A stretch of DNA of 64,000 bases from JAJKIP01 sp037200685 (GCA_037200685.1 JBBCIG010000017.1:186001-250000); one strand, 5' to 3'; positions 1-10,862 are shown, numbered from the stretch's first letter. Numbers and translations: made by a program. Notes: generated by a model not told the origin, from the sequence alone.

Positions 1-249
1 GACAAAGTTCTTATTGATTCAATATGGCGGACCTGGAATGATCGTCCTTTTATGCAACGCTCCATGACTTCAATTATCCAGGTTGGTGAAAACTTCGTTT
101 GTACTCACCCTGACGGCATTTTCAGATCATCAGACAAGGGAAAAACATGGAAATTATTACTTACTTCTATAGAAGATAAGGGCTTCAATTTATTTGTTTC
201 AGGCAATGTGATCTATGCCATAGCCATAGCCAGCAAGGATGGATGTTGA
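1..249 (+). CDS. BNR/sialidase-like repeat protein, C-terminal end (5' partial)
   Basis: The frame is open from base 1 and stops at 247-249, so only the last 82 residues of a longer protein are visible. The stretch GIFRSSDKGKTWKLL is the Asp-box (BNR) signature S-x-D-x-G-x-T-W, found in beta-propeller proteins of the sialidase/photosystem-II-assembly-like type. These are usually exported and bind carbohydrate or protein. Nothing catalytic can be seen in this tail and no function can be assigned. The protein ends abruptly after an Ile/Ala-rich blade strand, so a late frameshift cannot be excluded. Confidence 0.55.
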   Translation, partial: DKVLIDSIWRTWNDRPFMQRSMTSIIQVGENFVCTHPDGIFRSSDKGKTWKLLLTSIEDKGFNLFVSGNVIYAIAIASKDGC

Positions 250-412
250 AAACTCCATCAACATTCATGCATTGTTTAAAATTACCGCAGGTGGCGGATA
301 GGGTTTAGTTTTTGACAGATGGACTTTAACTAAGACAACAGTTTTTCGGCATCGACAACCGGACTTAGTTTTTTATAATTGAACGTGCCCGTTAGTAAAA
401 GATAAATAAGAA

Positions 413-1126
413 ATGAAAAAACCCGTCAAATTATTTGCTCTGTTCTTAATGTCTGTTTTTCTCACCTCTTGCGGACAAAGCCAAACAAACTCACCTAAAG
501 AAACTATCAAGTCCGAAACCAAAGATATAGTCACTTCCCCCGGATCTAAGGATCCTAATATTCACACTCAGTATGAGTATACTGATTCTATCGTTAAGCG
601 CCTGGTAATACAAAACGGCTTTCCAAGAGGTGGAATAAGATACACAGACCCTGATGGCGAGGTATATGGTTATGCTGTATTTTGGACCCGGATAATCAAT
701 GAAACAGATAATCCGCTGGAATTGACGATCGACTTTCTGGGATCATATGAGGTTCCGTCTTTACCTGGCAAATACTTTAAAATAGTGATTCCTCCCGACA
801 CAATGACACGTGATAAAGAAGGCTTGTTTAATTATGGCCTGACCAATTTAGAATCTTTTTTAGATAAGAGTATTCATAAACCGTCTTCGTTGAAAAGAAC
901 TATTAACCCAAAAGGATCGAGTGGTTTTTATGTTGTAAAACTTAGCCTGGTGAGTGAAGGACCACATGGCGGTGGTGACATATTGCGAACAGGACTTATC
1001 CTGAAAGGGCAAGATCTTTTTTATAGAGTTTCAGTATACAACAGCACGGCGCCACCATCAGTAATAAGCGAAAAAGAAATTCATTGTGGAAGTATTAATT
1101 TGAAAAATTTGATATTAAAGAAATAA
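413..1126 (+). CDS. Hypothetical lipoprotein
   Basis: This 237-residue protein begins with a lipoprotein signal peptide (MKKPVKLF, hydrophobic core, LTSC lipobox with Cys20), so it should be anchored in the cell envelope. The mature part begins with a polar Ser/Lys/Thr linker (about residues 21-50). A compact beta-rich domain follows, with repeated mentions of small aromatic and charged strands, and no enzyme motif. I do not recognise a family. It stands alone, 160 bp after the BNR fragment and 99 bp before the outer-membrane barrel gene, and nothing in the sequence links it to either. Confidence 0.7.
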   Translation: MKKPVKLFALFLMSVFLTSCGQSQTNSPKETIKSETKDIVTSPGSKDPNIHTQYEYTDSIVKRLVIQNGFPRGGIRYTDPDGEVYGYAVFWTRIINETDNPLELTIDFLGSYEVPSLPGKYFKIVIPPDTMTRDKEGLFNYGLTNLESFLDKSIHKPSSLKRTINPKGSSGFYVVKLSLVSEGPHGGGDILRTGLILKGQDLFYRVSVYNSTAPPSVISEKEIHCGSINLKNLILKK

Positions 1127-1225
1127 ACTAAAGCCAACGCACAACAAAATGTATAAGAAATAGCGGAATTCGCTGTAGATCGGATCTGCTATATTTTTTA
1201 AACGTAAAGCTTCAATACAGTCATA

Positions 1226-2293
1226 ATGAAGATCATATTTTTGGCGTTAGTAACCACTTTTTTATTTGCGCATGTATCCTTTGCTCAAAGTTCGCATAGC
1301 GTAAAGGGCATTACCATTGATTCTGTTTCAAAAGAAACATTAAGCAGCAGTGTAAGCATATTGGACGCCAGGGATTCTGTTCTACGCAAGTTTACTTATG
1401 CTGATGATAATGGCGCATTTACGGTTAGCGGGCTTCCCGCCGGCAAGTACCTGTTATTCATTACCTATCCCGGTTACGACAATAAAATGAGGCCCTTTAC
1501 TTTGGGACCTCCAAATGTAGCTACAGACCTTGGGGATGTTGGGATGAGTGTTGTAGTTAAAACATTAAATGAAGTAATAATAAAAAGTACGCCGCAGGAA
1601 ATTAAAATAAAAGGGGATACCCTTGAATATAATGCCAAAGCGTATGTTATACAGCCCAACGCCAAGGTTGAAGACCTGTTAAGGCAATTGCCGGGTGTAA
1701 GGATAGATCAAAACGGTAGAATTACCGTTAACGGGCAAGCAGTGCCTAAGGTATTGGTTGATGGCGAAGAATTTTTTGGTGATGACCCAACGCTTGTCAC
1801 GCAAAATTTGCGTGCTGATATGGTTTCGTCTGTTCAGGTATATGACAGAAGAAGCGATCAGGCTTCGTTTACCGGAATTGATGACGGCCAGCGTATCAAA
1901 ACCATTAATGTTAAGCTAAAGGAGGATAAGAACAAGGGCATTTTTGGTAAGGTAGCGGCCGGTTACGGAACCGACGATTACTATGAGGCCCAGGGTATAT
2001 TCAACAAGTTTACCGCCAGAAGTAAAACTGCCGTGTATGGCACCTTGGCTACTACCGGAAAAACAGGTTTAGGGTCAGCGGATAACAGCCGGATAGGGTC
2101 ATCAAACAATTATGCTCAGATAGCCGACAATGGTGGTATCATATCGCAAGGCGGCGGGCCCGATGACCTGGACGCCTACCAGGGTAATTATAATGGCAAC
2201 GGGTTACCAACTGTACAAGCGGCCGGAGCGCATTACGATACCAAAATAAAAAGGGACGCCACTTTAAATGCCAACTATAAGTGGGATCGATAG
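1226..2293 (+). pseudogene. Outer-membrane beta-barrel (TonB receptor-like) protein, N-terminal part, frameshifted
   Basis: The first 355 residues carry a Sec signal peptide (cleavage near Ala20, FAQS), a carboxypeptidase-regulatory-like Ig fold (about 26-110) and a plug-like segment with LLRQLPGVRIDQNG (about 150-170) and VLVDGEEFFGDDP. This is the standard architecture of the Bacteroidota outer_membrane_beta-barrel family (OMP_b-brl_3). The frame stops at 2291 just after the first barrel strand NYKWDR. Translation continues in the next frame from about 2284-2290 with DVVADYQSS. One missing base near 2288 (or two extra) restores a single protein of about 925 residues, the usual family length. 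The product would be an outer-membrane transporter or barrel acting with the GLPGLI protein downstream. Decay and sequencing error cannot be separated here. Confidence 0.8.
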
Positions 2294-4008
2294 ATGTTGT
2301 TGCTGATTACCAATCATCAACCCAGTTTATCATACCCGGCAGTAAACAGGATCAAAGCGCCTTTCGAACCATGCATAATACAGCATTCAGGCAAAAAGCG
2401 GATGTTACTTATTTTACCAAACTGGATACATCGTCAACCCTTAAGTTAGGCATTGATGCCATAACAAAACATCAAACTATTGATAACAATTCGCTAACTA
2501 CCATTATCGATGAGACGGGCAACCTGTTAACGCGGGAGAAGAAGCGGGAAACCTCTGACATCCATCAGAAAGGTTTAAATTTAAACGGTTTATATACTAA
2601 GAAGTTTAAGAAGCCGACCCGCACTTTGTCGTGGGCCCTATCGCAAACTTATGCAGAAAATATTTCAACAGGTTATTTGATATCAGATGTGTACACACCT
2701 AACAAAACGCCTACTGATACGCTAACTGCCCAGCTAAAAAAAGTGAACGCAAAAAATGCCTCGCTTAGTAGTAATATCGACTACACCGAGCCTTTATCAA
2801 AATACCTGGCATTGCAACTTAGTTACGGGTTGGGTATCAGTAATACAACATCTGATAAGCCTAGTTTTGATAAGTCATTATCTGGTCAATACGACAGTTT
2901 TAATTCCATTTACAGTAATGATTTTAAAATCTATACGCTTACTAACCGTTTTGGCGGCATATTTAACTATAGAAAAAACAAAACCATTTTAAATTTTGGT
3001 ACCCGCGCTTCTATTGTTGATTATGATCAGACCGAACGATACACAAGCAGCGTGTTTAAACGCAATTTTATAAACTGGAGCCCCCAGGCATATTACCAGT
3101 ATCAAATGTCGGCGCAAAAGATAATTATGATTACTTATTCGGGTAATATGTCACAACCAAGGGTAGATCAATTGCAACCTGTACGGGTAAATAATAATCC
3201 CTTAAATATAATTATTGGTAATGCTGATCTGGAAGCTCAATTTGCACATAGCCTGCAGGCAAATTATCAGTCGGCAAAAATTATAACAAGGCAGTCACTT
3301 GGATTAGTAGGTGGAATTAACGTAACTGAAGATCAGATCGTATCAAGAGTAACAAATGATCCCCTGACAGGCAAAACAGTTACGCAATTTGTTAACCTGG
3401 ATAATGAAAAGCCATATACTATTTATTTTGGCGCGGAGGGCACTCAGCACATAACAGGTACAAATATAGATATGCGTTTAGCTCTTAATGGAAGCAAAGG
3501 CACCAACTACAGTTTTATAAACGCAGGATTAAATAAATTAGATCAAGCCAATATCAGCATAGAAGTAGGTCTGCGAACAATTAAATTTCAAAAATATGAA
3601 TTACACCTTAATGCGGCACCCGGTTACAGTTTTAACAAAAACTCGTTACTGCCGCAAAATAATAATAACGCAGCTGGTTTAAATGTTAATGGAAGAGGCA
3701 CGTTATATCTTCCGGGTAAATTTATCCTGGCATCTAATGTTAATTATAGATATTCTGCAAAAACTCAGCGTATTGATGCAATCAATATGACTATATTAAA
3801 TGCGTCATTAAGCAAAACCTTCTTGAAGGAGGATAAGTTAAAATTAACGGTATCAGGCATTAACTTATTCGATGCTAATCCAACACTTAACCGTAGCGTA
3901 GGGGCTACTCAAATTACGCAAAGCAGCTATAACACTATAATGCGCTACTTTATGTTAGGCGTAAGCTGGGATTTCACAAAATTTGGCACCTCTGCAGCAA
4001 CCAATTAA
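2281..4008 (+). pseudogene. Outer-membrane beta-barrel protein, C-terminal barrel part (same gene as 1226-2293)
   Basis: These 575 codons have no start of their own. They continue the barrel of the upstream fragment: alternating amphipathic strands throughout, aromatic girdle residues, and a last strand ending FMLGVSWDFTKFG that matches the C-terminal beta signal of outer-membrane barrels. Apart from the single shift near 2288 the frame is clean over 1.7 kb, so the protein is either functional with a base-call error or only recently broken. The stop lies 5 bp before the GLPGLI gene, indicating one transcript. Confidence 0.8.
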
Positions 4009-4013
4009 TCATC

Positions 4014-4808
4014 ATGAAAAAGACAGTTATAACCATCGTAACCATGTTATTTAGCGGCATTTGTTTATTTGCCCAGCAAGCTGTACGCTTTGTAACCAGT
4101 GGAACTATTGAATATCAAAAAAGAGTAAACACCTTCCAGGTAATAGGTAATGTAGTAGCACCCTTAGCCGACGCTAACGTTAAAGTGCGCCTGCAACAAT
4201 TTATTGATCAGTACAAAAAAACGCAGCCGCAATTTGCCACGTTTAACAGCAGCTTAAATTTTAGTGGTAATAAAACATTGCTTACTCCCATACTTCCCGT
4301 TACGCCTTATCAAAGTTTTCAGTTAAACCCTATAACTTCAGAATCAAATACTATCTATACGGATCTGTCTGCCAATAAAATTGTGATGGAGAAAGATGCC
4401 ATGGGCGAGCAGTTTTTATTAACAGATAGTATACGTAAAATAAAATGGAGAATAACCGATGAAACCCGGGATATTTTGGGTTATAACTGTATTCGTGCTA
4501 ACGGTTTAATATCAGACTCTATTTATATCGTAGCGTTTTACACCGATAAAATACGTGTTAGCGGCGGCCCCGAATTATTTACAGGTTTACCGGGCATGAT
4601 ATTGCAGTTAGCCATACCACACGAAAATGTATCGTGGGTTGCTACCAGGATAATTGATTCAGGCCCTGCTAAACCTATAGTGCCTCCAAAGCAAGGAAAA
4701 CCTGTTAATACCCAGCAACTGCTGGCTACTATTAAAAAAGGAATGGATGTTTATCAGGTAAGCGGTATTAATGTAGATTATTACTTAAAAATATTGGGTT
4801 TGCTGTAA
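4014..4808 (+). CDS. GLPGLI family protein
   Basis: This 264-residue exported protein (signal peptide to about residue 20, CLFAQQ) carries the family-defining motif TGLPGMILQL at about residues 187-196. It sits in a beta-rich context (GYNCIRANG before it, YIVAFYTDKI between). GLPGLI proteins are Bacteroidota-specific secreted or periplasmic proteins of unknown biochemistry. They are often encoded directly behind a carboxypeptidase-regulatory TonB-type barrel, exactly as here (5-bp gap). The pairing implies that the two work together at the outer membrane. The C-terminus is intact, with no frameshift. Confidence 0.85.
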   Translation: MKKTVITIVTMLFSGICLFAQQAVRFVTSGTIEYQKRVNTFQVIGNVVAPLADANVKVRLQQFIDQYKKTQPQFATFNSSLNFSGNKTLLTPILPVTPYQSFQLNPITSESNTIYTDLSANKIVMEKDAMGEQFLLTDSIRKIKWRITDETRDILGYNCIRANGLISDSIYIVAFYTDKIRVSGGPELFTGLPGMILQLAIPHENVSWVATRIIDSGPAKPIVPPKQGKPVNTQQLLATIKKGMDVYQVSGINVDYYLKILGLL

Positions 4809-4980
4809 GTGAGTTGGGAAGGGTTAATATAGGATCGATATTATTATTTGAATTTACCGCCAAAACAATACCCAAGCTTGTGAGAGACTTCCGGGAGTTG
4901 CAGTTTATTGGTTGTTGCGTAATAGTGTTCGGAAGACGATCTGATCATTAAAAACTAAAAACATCAATACAATCTAAACA

Positions 4981-6069
4981 ATGAAAAAGTATTTCTATCA
5001 AACGCAAGCTTTTACTTTTCTGACAATAATAATTTTTGGCACTGCCTGCAACGGACAAGTTAAAAAAGACTTACCAAAAGAAACGGAACATCCAAAACTT
5101 ATAAAAACCATAGGCTCGCCCAGGTACGGCAATGTTCAATGTGCTATCCAGGACAAAGCCGGTAACCTTTGGTTCGGTACCACAGAAAACGGCCTTTATA
5201 AATATGATGGAAAATCTTTTACCCGGTTTTTAGTCACCGATGGGCTAAGCAGTAATAACATCAATTGCCTTTTGGAAGATAAAGATGGTAAAATCTGGAT
5301 AGGTACTCCAGAGGGACTTTGTTTGTATGATGACCGCCTGAATGACGAAGTCGGGCAGGGAAAAATCTTTGTTGAAATCCGGATTCCTTTACCGAAAAAC
5401 CTGCCTACCAACAAGAATAGAAATACGCATGATGTATTCAGTATCATGCAGGCAAAAAGCGGAAAATTATGGTTCGCAACAATAGACGGGGTTTATATCT
5501 ATGATGGCAAATCCTTTACTCCTTTTATAATTGATGAGGGTGCAATGGGCTATATGAGCACTAATAATAACGCGGAACGTATTTTAGAAGATAAAGCAGG
5601 CAACATTTGGTTTGGTGGACGGGGTACTGAAGGTGTGTATCGTTATGATGGTAAATCTGTAACCAACATTAAACTAAAGGAACTATTTCAAGATGGGCCA
5701 AAGCCAAAAGCCCATAATTGGGCATGGCCTCAATGGCAAGACAAAAACGGGAATATCTGGTTCAGCAATTGGGGTGGGGCCTACCGGTATGATGGCAAAT
5801 CATTTACAAGTTTTACAACAAAAGATGGCTTAAACAACCTTGCCCGAATTATAGAAGACAAAAAGGGAAACATTTGGTTTGGTGGTGCTGGACTTAGCCG
5901 TTACGATGGTAAATCTTTCACTCCTTTTACAACAAAGGATGGACTACCCAATCTAGGGGTTTGGTCAATTTTGGAAGATAAAACTGGAAATCTTTGGGTG
6001 GGTACGAGAGAAACTGGTCTCTACCTTTACGATGGAAAAACATTTATTACTTATTCGGAATATAAATAA
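4981..6069 (+). CDS. Two-component-regulator-propeller lipoprotein
   Basis: The 362-residue protein has a lipoprotein signal with lipobox FGTAC (Cys23). It is then built almost entirely of Reg_prop blades (PF07494): variants of DGKSFTPFTTKDGL, ILEDKTGNLWVGT and GLYLYDGKTF occur about seven times from residue 45 to the end. Such blades form the sensor propeller of hybrid two-component systems. Here no kinase or DNA-binding domain follows, so the protein is a free-standing envelope propeller, probably binding a ligand or protein. It is monocistronic with 170 bp of leader. Strong internal repetition makes copy-number change likely. Confidence 0.85.
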   Translation: MKKYFYQTQAFTFLTIIIFGTACNGQVKKDLPKETEHPKLIKTIGSPRYGNVQCAIQDKAGNLWFGTTENGLYKYDGKSFTRFLVTDGLSSNNINCLLEDKDGKIWIGTPEGLCLYDDRLNDEVGQGKIFVEIRIPLPKNLPTNKNRNTHDVFSIMQAKSGKLWFATIDGVYIYDGKSFTPFIIDEGAMGYMSTNNNAERILEDKAGNIWFGGRGTEGVYRYDGKSVTNIKLKELFQDGPKPKAHNWAWPQWQDKNGNIWFSNWGGAYRYDGKSFTSFTTKDGLNNLARIIEDKKGNIWFGGAGLSRYDGKSFTPFTTKDGLPNLGVWSILEDKTGNLWVGTRETGLYLYDGKTFITYSEYK

Positions 6070-6273
6070 CGGGCTAACTAATAAAAGCAACGAACTGCTA
6101 ACATCGTAATTATCACCGTGTCCCGATTTACACAACACCGCACACAAGCGATTGAGCTATATAGACAATATTTAAAGTCAGGGTCTACTGGGAATGAGTT
6201 AAGTAAAAGTTGAAAAATGATTTTGAATATTTCAGGAATGCATGGCAGAACGCTGTTCCGCCGTCCGGCATTA

Positions 6274-6708
6274 TTACTTCAGTGCTTCATTTAAACTGAC
6301 CATCCAATTGACGCCGAACTTATCGGTGAACATTCCAAAATATTCGCTCCAGAATGTTTTATTCATGGGCATTACTACTTTTCCACCTGTGGAAAGTCCG
6401 TCAAATATTCTACCGGCTTCTTCTTTCGTATCCGTATTGACAGATATGGAAAAATTATTTCCTGCTGAATAGCCGGCCGCCCATTCGCTGGTGGTATCGC
6501 TGCCCATCAGCATTGTTTCCTTGCTTATAGGTAATGATACATGCATGATCCTTTTCGCATCATCACCGGTTAATTTTGTTCCATCTTCGGTCGGCATTTC
6601 TCCAAAACGGCCTATGTAGGGAAACTCTCCGCCGAAAACGGATTTATAAAAAGTAAAAGCTTCTTCGCAGTTACCATTAAAGGTCAGGTAGATATTTATG
6701 GTTGTCAT
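6274..6708 (-). CDS. VOC superfamily (PhnB-like) protein
   Basis: The start at 6708 (MTTINIYLTFNGNCEEAF) was chosen over the upstream ATG at 6783 because the extra 25 residues resemble untranslated leader. A TAnnTTTG-like box also lies at 6754-6747 on this strand. The 144-residue product has the PhnB/3-demethylubiquinone-methyltransferase-like VOC pattern: CEEAFTFYKSVFGGE near residue 12, an internal acidic segment, and FWSEYFGMFTDKFGVNWMV at the C-terminus. These are small dimeric glyoxalase-fold proteins; substrate and metal dependence vary and cannot be read from sequence. Confidence 0.85.
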   Translation of the reverse strand: MTTINIYLTFNGNCEEAFTFYKSVFGGEFPYIGRFGEMPTEDGTKLTGDDAKRIMHVSLPISKETMLMGSDTTSEWAAGYSAGNNFSISVNTDTKEEAGRIFDGLSTGGKVVMPMNKTFWSEYFGMFTDKFGVNWMVSLNEALK

Positions 6709-6892
6709 ATAGTAAAAATTAGAGGTTGAAAAATTTAATTGAATGTCAAATGTAAGTATTACTGTAAATAAAGCCTTATTCATGTTTGAAAGCTATCGGG
6801 AAAGAACAGCGATTTTGAGGAAATGAGGGTAATTAATAATTATTAATTAGTAATTATTGTTACAGAGACCTTTTGTTGAATAGCTCCGATAG

Positions 6893-7001
6893 CAATCGGG
6901 AGCGATACAATTGCTGATACGTCGACAGTGCTCAGTAGAGAACAGGAAGATGAAGAGTGCGACGCAACGAAGATGATAGTAGCAATGCAGCCTGGTAAAT
7001 A
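6893..7001 (+). repeat. Core repeat copy A with upstream hairpin
   Basis: The 310-bp gap between the VOC gene and the serine hydrolase contains a small palindrome (ctccgatagcaatcgggag, 6893-6911) and a core-repeat copy from 6929 (gctcagtagagaacaggaag) through gagtgcgacgcaacgaag to the ggtaaata end at 7001. This copy is of the gaacaggaag/cgaag subtype also seen at 23174 and 32126. Confidence 0.8.
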
Positions 7002-7093
7002 AATTCATTTTACGATTTGGCTCATATCCGCATATTCTGAAAATTGGTTACATTTATAGAACGCTCAATTTCTACAGCGAAAAAATAACAGCA

Positions 7094-8386
7094 ATGAAAA
7101 AAACGATGTTTGCCCTGCTTCCTGTTCTCCTGATAGCAGTGGCCTTTACTACTTCAAAACCCAGGATTGAAAAAGACCCGGCTGCGCCGCCGGTTATTAA
7201 TGCAGCGGCTAAGAACCGGATCGATGCGATGATGAAACTTTATATTGATTCCAGCAAAACGATGGGCCTCTCCGCTCTCATTTTTGAAAAAGGGAAAGAA
7301 GTGTATTTCAATGCTGCTGGCTATGCCGATAAAGAAGCGAATAAGCCGATGGCCCGCAATACTATTGTGCGCATCTTTTCGATGACAAAACCGATCATTG
7401 GTGTAGCGCTGATGAGTTTATATGAAAAAGGCGCTTTTCAATTAGATGACCCGCTTTCTAAATATGCCCCCGAGTTTGCCAACATGAAAGTATTTGTAGG
7501 AGCGGATGCGGATAGCAATGCCATACTGGTACCGGCCAAACGTCAAATTACGATCCGTGATATCACCCGTCATACTGCAGGATTTGCAGGCGGCGGCAAC
7601 CCCGTTCTCGCAAAGATGGTACGCAACGCTGATGTGATGAATGCGAACAACACACTTGCTGAAATGGCGAAAAGATTGGCCAGTCTTCCATTGGCTTTTC
7701 ATCCCGGCGATCAATGGGCTTATGGTGTTTCCGTGGATGTGCAGGCTTACCTCGTGGAAAAATTGTCTGGCAAACCGCTTGAACAATATTTGAAAGAAAC
7801 GATTTTCGATCCGTTGGGAATGACGAATACCTATTATTATATACCGGAACAGGACAGGGACCGTTTTGCGGCCGTGTACAATCGCAACAGGGAAAAAGGA
7901 ACGCTGACCCGCCAACCGGATGAGCAAGCGAATGCATTAAATACAAAACCAAGAGTATTGAAACAAGGTGGCCTTGGTCTTGCATCTACCATTGATGATT
8001 ATATGAAATTCGCACAGATGCTGGTGCACAATGGTAAATTAGGTAATGCCCGTGTGTTGAAACCAGAAACGGTGAAGCTGATGGCGACAAGCCATCTCTC
8101 CGATACTATTTCAAAACGCATGTGGTTGCCAGACAGGGGACAAATGGGCTTCGGGATCGATTTTGGAGTTCGTATCGCCCCACCAAAAACAAAAGAAGAG
8201 AATAATGGTATCGTGGGTGAGTTTTTCTGGGATGGTGCGCTGAGTACTTTATTCTGGGTGGATCCTAAAAATGAATTGACAGCGGTATTATTTACGCAAC
8301 TTGCTCCTTACGACCAGGTGAAATTGCATAATAGTTTTAGAGATGCGGTGTATGGGGAGTATGATCCGGATGTTGCGAAGCAATAG
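7094..8386 (+). CDS. Serine hydrolase, beta-lactamase family (class C-like)
   Basis: The 430-residue exported protein (N-terminal hydrophobic segment 5-20) belongs to the beta-lactamase/transpeptidase-like fold. The SxxK nucleophile motif is SMTK at residues 96-99, followed by the usual ALMSLYEKGAFQLDDPLSKY. A YxN-like element lies in WAYGVSVDVQAYLVEKLSG (about residue 213) and a late HNGKLGNARVLKPETV stretch is also typical. Members include esterases, D-aminopeptidases and penicillin-binding-like enzymes. The sequence does not tell which, and resistance should not be inferred. It is monocistronic, preceded by a core repeat. Confidence 0.88.
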   Translation: MKKTMFALLPVLLIAVAFTTSKPRIEKDPAAPPVINAAAKNRIDAMMKLYIDSSKTMGLSALIFEKGKEVYFNAAGYADKEANKPMARNTIVRIFSMTKPIIGVALMSLYEKGAFQLDDPLSKYAPEFANMKVFVGADADSNAILVPAKRQITIRDITRHTAGFAGGGNPVLAKMVRNADVMNANNTLAEMAKRLASLPLAFHPGDQWAYGVSVDVQAYLVEKLSGKPLEQYLKETIFDPLGMTNTYYYIPEQDRDRFAAVYNRNREKGTLTRQPDEQANALNTKPRVLKQGGLGLASTIDDYMKFAQMLVHNGKLGNARVLKPETVKLMATSHLSDTISKRMWLPDRGQMGFGIDFGVRIAPPKTKEENNGIVGEFFWDGALSTLFWVDPKNELTAVLFTQLAPYDQVKLHNSFRDAVYGEYDPDVAKQ

Positions 8387-8413
8387 TGATAGTGTTTTGG
8401 ATAACGAACTAAA

Positions 8414-9019
8414 TCATTTTTTCTTCGAGAGTGCCTCAACAATACAGTTTCTATATTCGACGTCTTTTTCTGAAAAAGAAACGGTATTATCTTTCTCGCT
8501 TATGTCTAAATAAAGCTCATAAGTATCTTCTTCTGTTTCAAAGAAAAGCTTCATTTGTGCAGCAATCCAATTACCTGGCTTATTTAAATCAACACCAACG
8601 GTCAGGTCGGTATATGTAACAGCTAAGCTATCAGTAAAAACAAGATTGTTCCATTTAAGATCATACACTCCGGCAAGTGTTTTTAAAAAATTATTACTTG
8701 TATCCCCAATCGAACGAAAAGTAATTCCATTAGGGACAAACCCACTTCTTTTTGCAGGCTGTTTAATAATTAAATCAAACCCAACAGGAGTTCCTTTATA
8801 ATCGGAAAGAATTTTGTAACGGGTCATTTCCGATGAAAGCTTTTCCGTTTTTTGTATATGCAAAATAATATCTCCGCCCCAGCCATCAGGGCTCGTCCCT
8901 ACCCTCATTTCTGGAAGGATAGCAGGAGTTCCGTCTAATATCTTTTCATCTTTATTTTGTGTACTAGTACAAGAACTAATCATTAGTGAAACAGTCCAAT
9001 ATAAGAATGTCTTTTTCAT
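8414..9019 (-). CDS. Hypothetical lipoprotein
   Basis: This 201-residue protein starts MKKTFLYWTVSLMISSC with the lipobox Cys at 17, so it should be lipid-anchored. The mature protein is beta-rich and acidic, with no motif I recognise. It converges with the serine hydrolase (27-bp gap) and is transcribed in the same direction as the acetylesterase at 9194-10592, from which it is separated by a strong hairpin at 9106-9142. Confidence 0.7.
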   Translation of the reverse strand: MKKTFLYWTVSLMISSCTSTQNKDEKILDGTPAILPEMRVGTSPDGWGGDIILHIQKTEKLSSEMTRYKILSDYKGTPVGFDLIIKQPAKRSGFVPNGITFRSIGDTSNNFLKTLAGVYDLKWNNLVFTDSLAVTYTDLTVGVDLNKPGNWIAAQMKLFFETEEDTYELYLDISEKDNTVSFSEKDVEYRNCIVEALSKKK

Positions 9020-9105
9020 ATCATAAATATAAATGGATTATCATCCCTGAACCTTGATTACAAATGTTCAACTTACTTCATTCGCTTTTCCTGATGTTCA
9101 CAAAA

Positions 9106-9142
9106 AACGTCGCAGATGATTTTTCCCTTCATCTGCGACGTT
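9106..9142 (-). terminator. Rho-independent terminator of the acetylesterase gene
   Basis: A perfect 14-bp stem (aacgtcgcagatga and its complement) with a 9-nt loop is followed on the minus strand by a run of T. It lies 50 bp beyond the acetylesterase stop, which fits termination of that gene. Confidence 0.7.
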
Positions 9143-9193
9143 CATTCACTATTGTCAATTTATTTTCTATTAGTAGTTTACTAGGAGAAACAT

Positions 9194-10592
9194 TCATTGC
9201 GTTTCCACTCTCGCTACATGCACATCCCAATCATCCGTGCGGAAAAGATTTACCGGTAATCCTTCTTTGCTGAATAAGTCGGGCATACCTGCATTACTAA
9301 AACCAAACCGTACCGCTACAGGGTTTTTTATATCCTTATTTGAAACCACAACGGTATTGCCTTCGATTTTTGCCGTAGCGGGTACAAATTTTTGATCTTC
9401 ACCGGCAATGTAAAATTCAGTAGGCGTTTTTCCTTTTGTCATCAATCCCTTTTCCGCATCGGTAAAGCTGATACGGATCTTATCCTTTTCAATTTTCATG
9501 CTTGCGTAAACAGGGCTTTTATAGCCACTGATATTTTTTTTATATGTTTCCGCTAATGCAAGGTTGGCAAAGCGCAACCCTACTTCTTTTTTCATTTGTG
9601 GATGAATATCTTTCACATCATTCACGATATCACTTGTAACGACCATACCCGTATTGGCTAACGCTAAACTATTGGTTTGCTGTTCCCGCAGGAAAGCGGC
9701 GGTGTCTGTTTTTCCATAATTCGCATAAGGTGCTATCTGTGCAAAATAAAAAGGAAAGTCCTTGCCCCATACCTTACGCCAGGAACTGATCATAGTCGTA
9801 AATAATTCTTTATAGGTGCGGTACCTTCCCACATTCGATTCACCCTGGTACCAGAGAGCGCCGGCAATGGTAAAGTTGGTGATAGGATAAATCATAGCGT
9901 TGTACATCTGTGAAGTATTCGCCGGATTTTTCAACTCTTTTAATACCGGGTTTTCCGCAATGGCTTCGGTGGGTGTCCATGGTTCGGCCGCTGAGCCGCT
10001 CCAACTACTATTGATCAACCCAACAGGTACATTTAATTCAGCATTTATTTTTTGGCCGAAAAAATAACCTGCGATACTAAAGCGTTTCATATCATCAGGA
10101 TTGCACACCACCCATTTTGCTTTCAGGTCATCCTGCGGATAGGTAGCCGTTGTTTTTGGTATGTGAAAAAAACGGATGCTGGTATTAGTAGCAGCCGTTA
10201 CATCCGCATCATATTTTTGCATACCCGGCCAGCCTGCACTCATTTCCATATTACTTTGACCACTGCATACCCATACCTCGCCGATCAGTACATCATCGAT
10301 TACGACAGTGTTCCTCCCGGTGATGGTAATTTTATAAGGCCCACCGCCAGCAGGCGTTTTTATTTGCACCACCCATTTGGCGCTGCCGTTGCCCCAGTGT
10401 TGTATAAGAAGTCGTATCCCAGGTGGTTGTTATTTTTATACTTTCTCTTACTTCGCTCCAGCCCCATAGTTTCACCATAGCGTTTTGTTGCAATACCATA
10501 TGGTCGCCGAGGATGGCGGGCAGGCGTACTTCCGCAAGAGCGGAAAGGCTAATAAATAAAAAGAAGAACGGAAGCAAGGCAATCTTTTTCAT
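9194..10592 (-). pseudogene. Sialate O-acetylesterase (SGNH/SASA family), one frameshift
   Basis: The start at 10592 gives a Sec signal (ALAEVRLP) and the N-terminal jelly-roll LGDHMVLQQNAMVKLWGW. The second frame (to 9194) carries the catalytic block I CSGQSNMEM and block GALWYQGESN, plus the C-terminal Ig-like region. The enzyme family removes O-acetyl groups from sialic acids or acetylated plant glycans in the periplasm. The break can be placed: minus-strand codons read LGQRQRQM, but removing one base from the C4 run at 10392-10395 gives LGNGSAKWVVQIKTP, joining both halves into about 465 residues, the normal length. One extra G/C in a homopolymer is therefore the only lesion, so the gene may be intact in the cell. 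Confidence 0.85.
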
Positions 10593-10710
10593 AATAATTA
10601 AAATAAATTAAGTTGTTTGAAGTTATGGCTTTTCATTTATATAATTCTGATAGCTACCAGAAGCGGGTCAAATTGTTTATTCTGACTGCCCTTGCAACTT
10701 GTTGCTTAAA

Positions 10711-10796
10711 TTTATATGCCCATCGCCATTACTACTATCATCGCCTGTTGCGTCGCACTCTTCAACGTTCCGTAATTCTATTCAGCATTTGCGAAG
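10711..10796 (-). repeat. Core repeat copy B (left bracket of island 1)
   Basis: Reading on the minus strand, the copy runs tgctgaatagaatt ... gagtgcgacgcaacaggcga ... gtaatggcgatgggca. It faces copy C at 11335 in the opposite orientation. Together they bracket an ORF-free island of about 700 bp. Confidence 0.8.
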
Positions 10797-10862
10797 GTTA
10801 CTCTTCCCGGGAATACTCATTCATGTGAAAAGGATGTTGATGAATGGATTGTATAAAAAAAA

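Noticed and set aside
7442..7985. Two minus-strand frames inside the serine hydrolase
   Set aside because: Shadows of a gene with clear catalytic motifs on the other strand.
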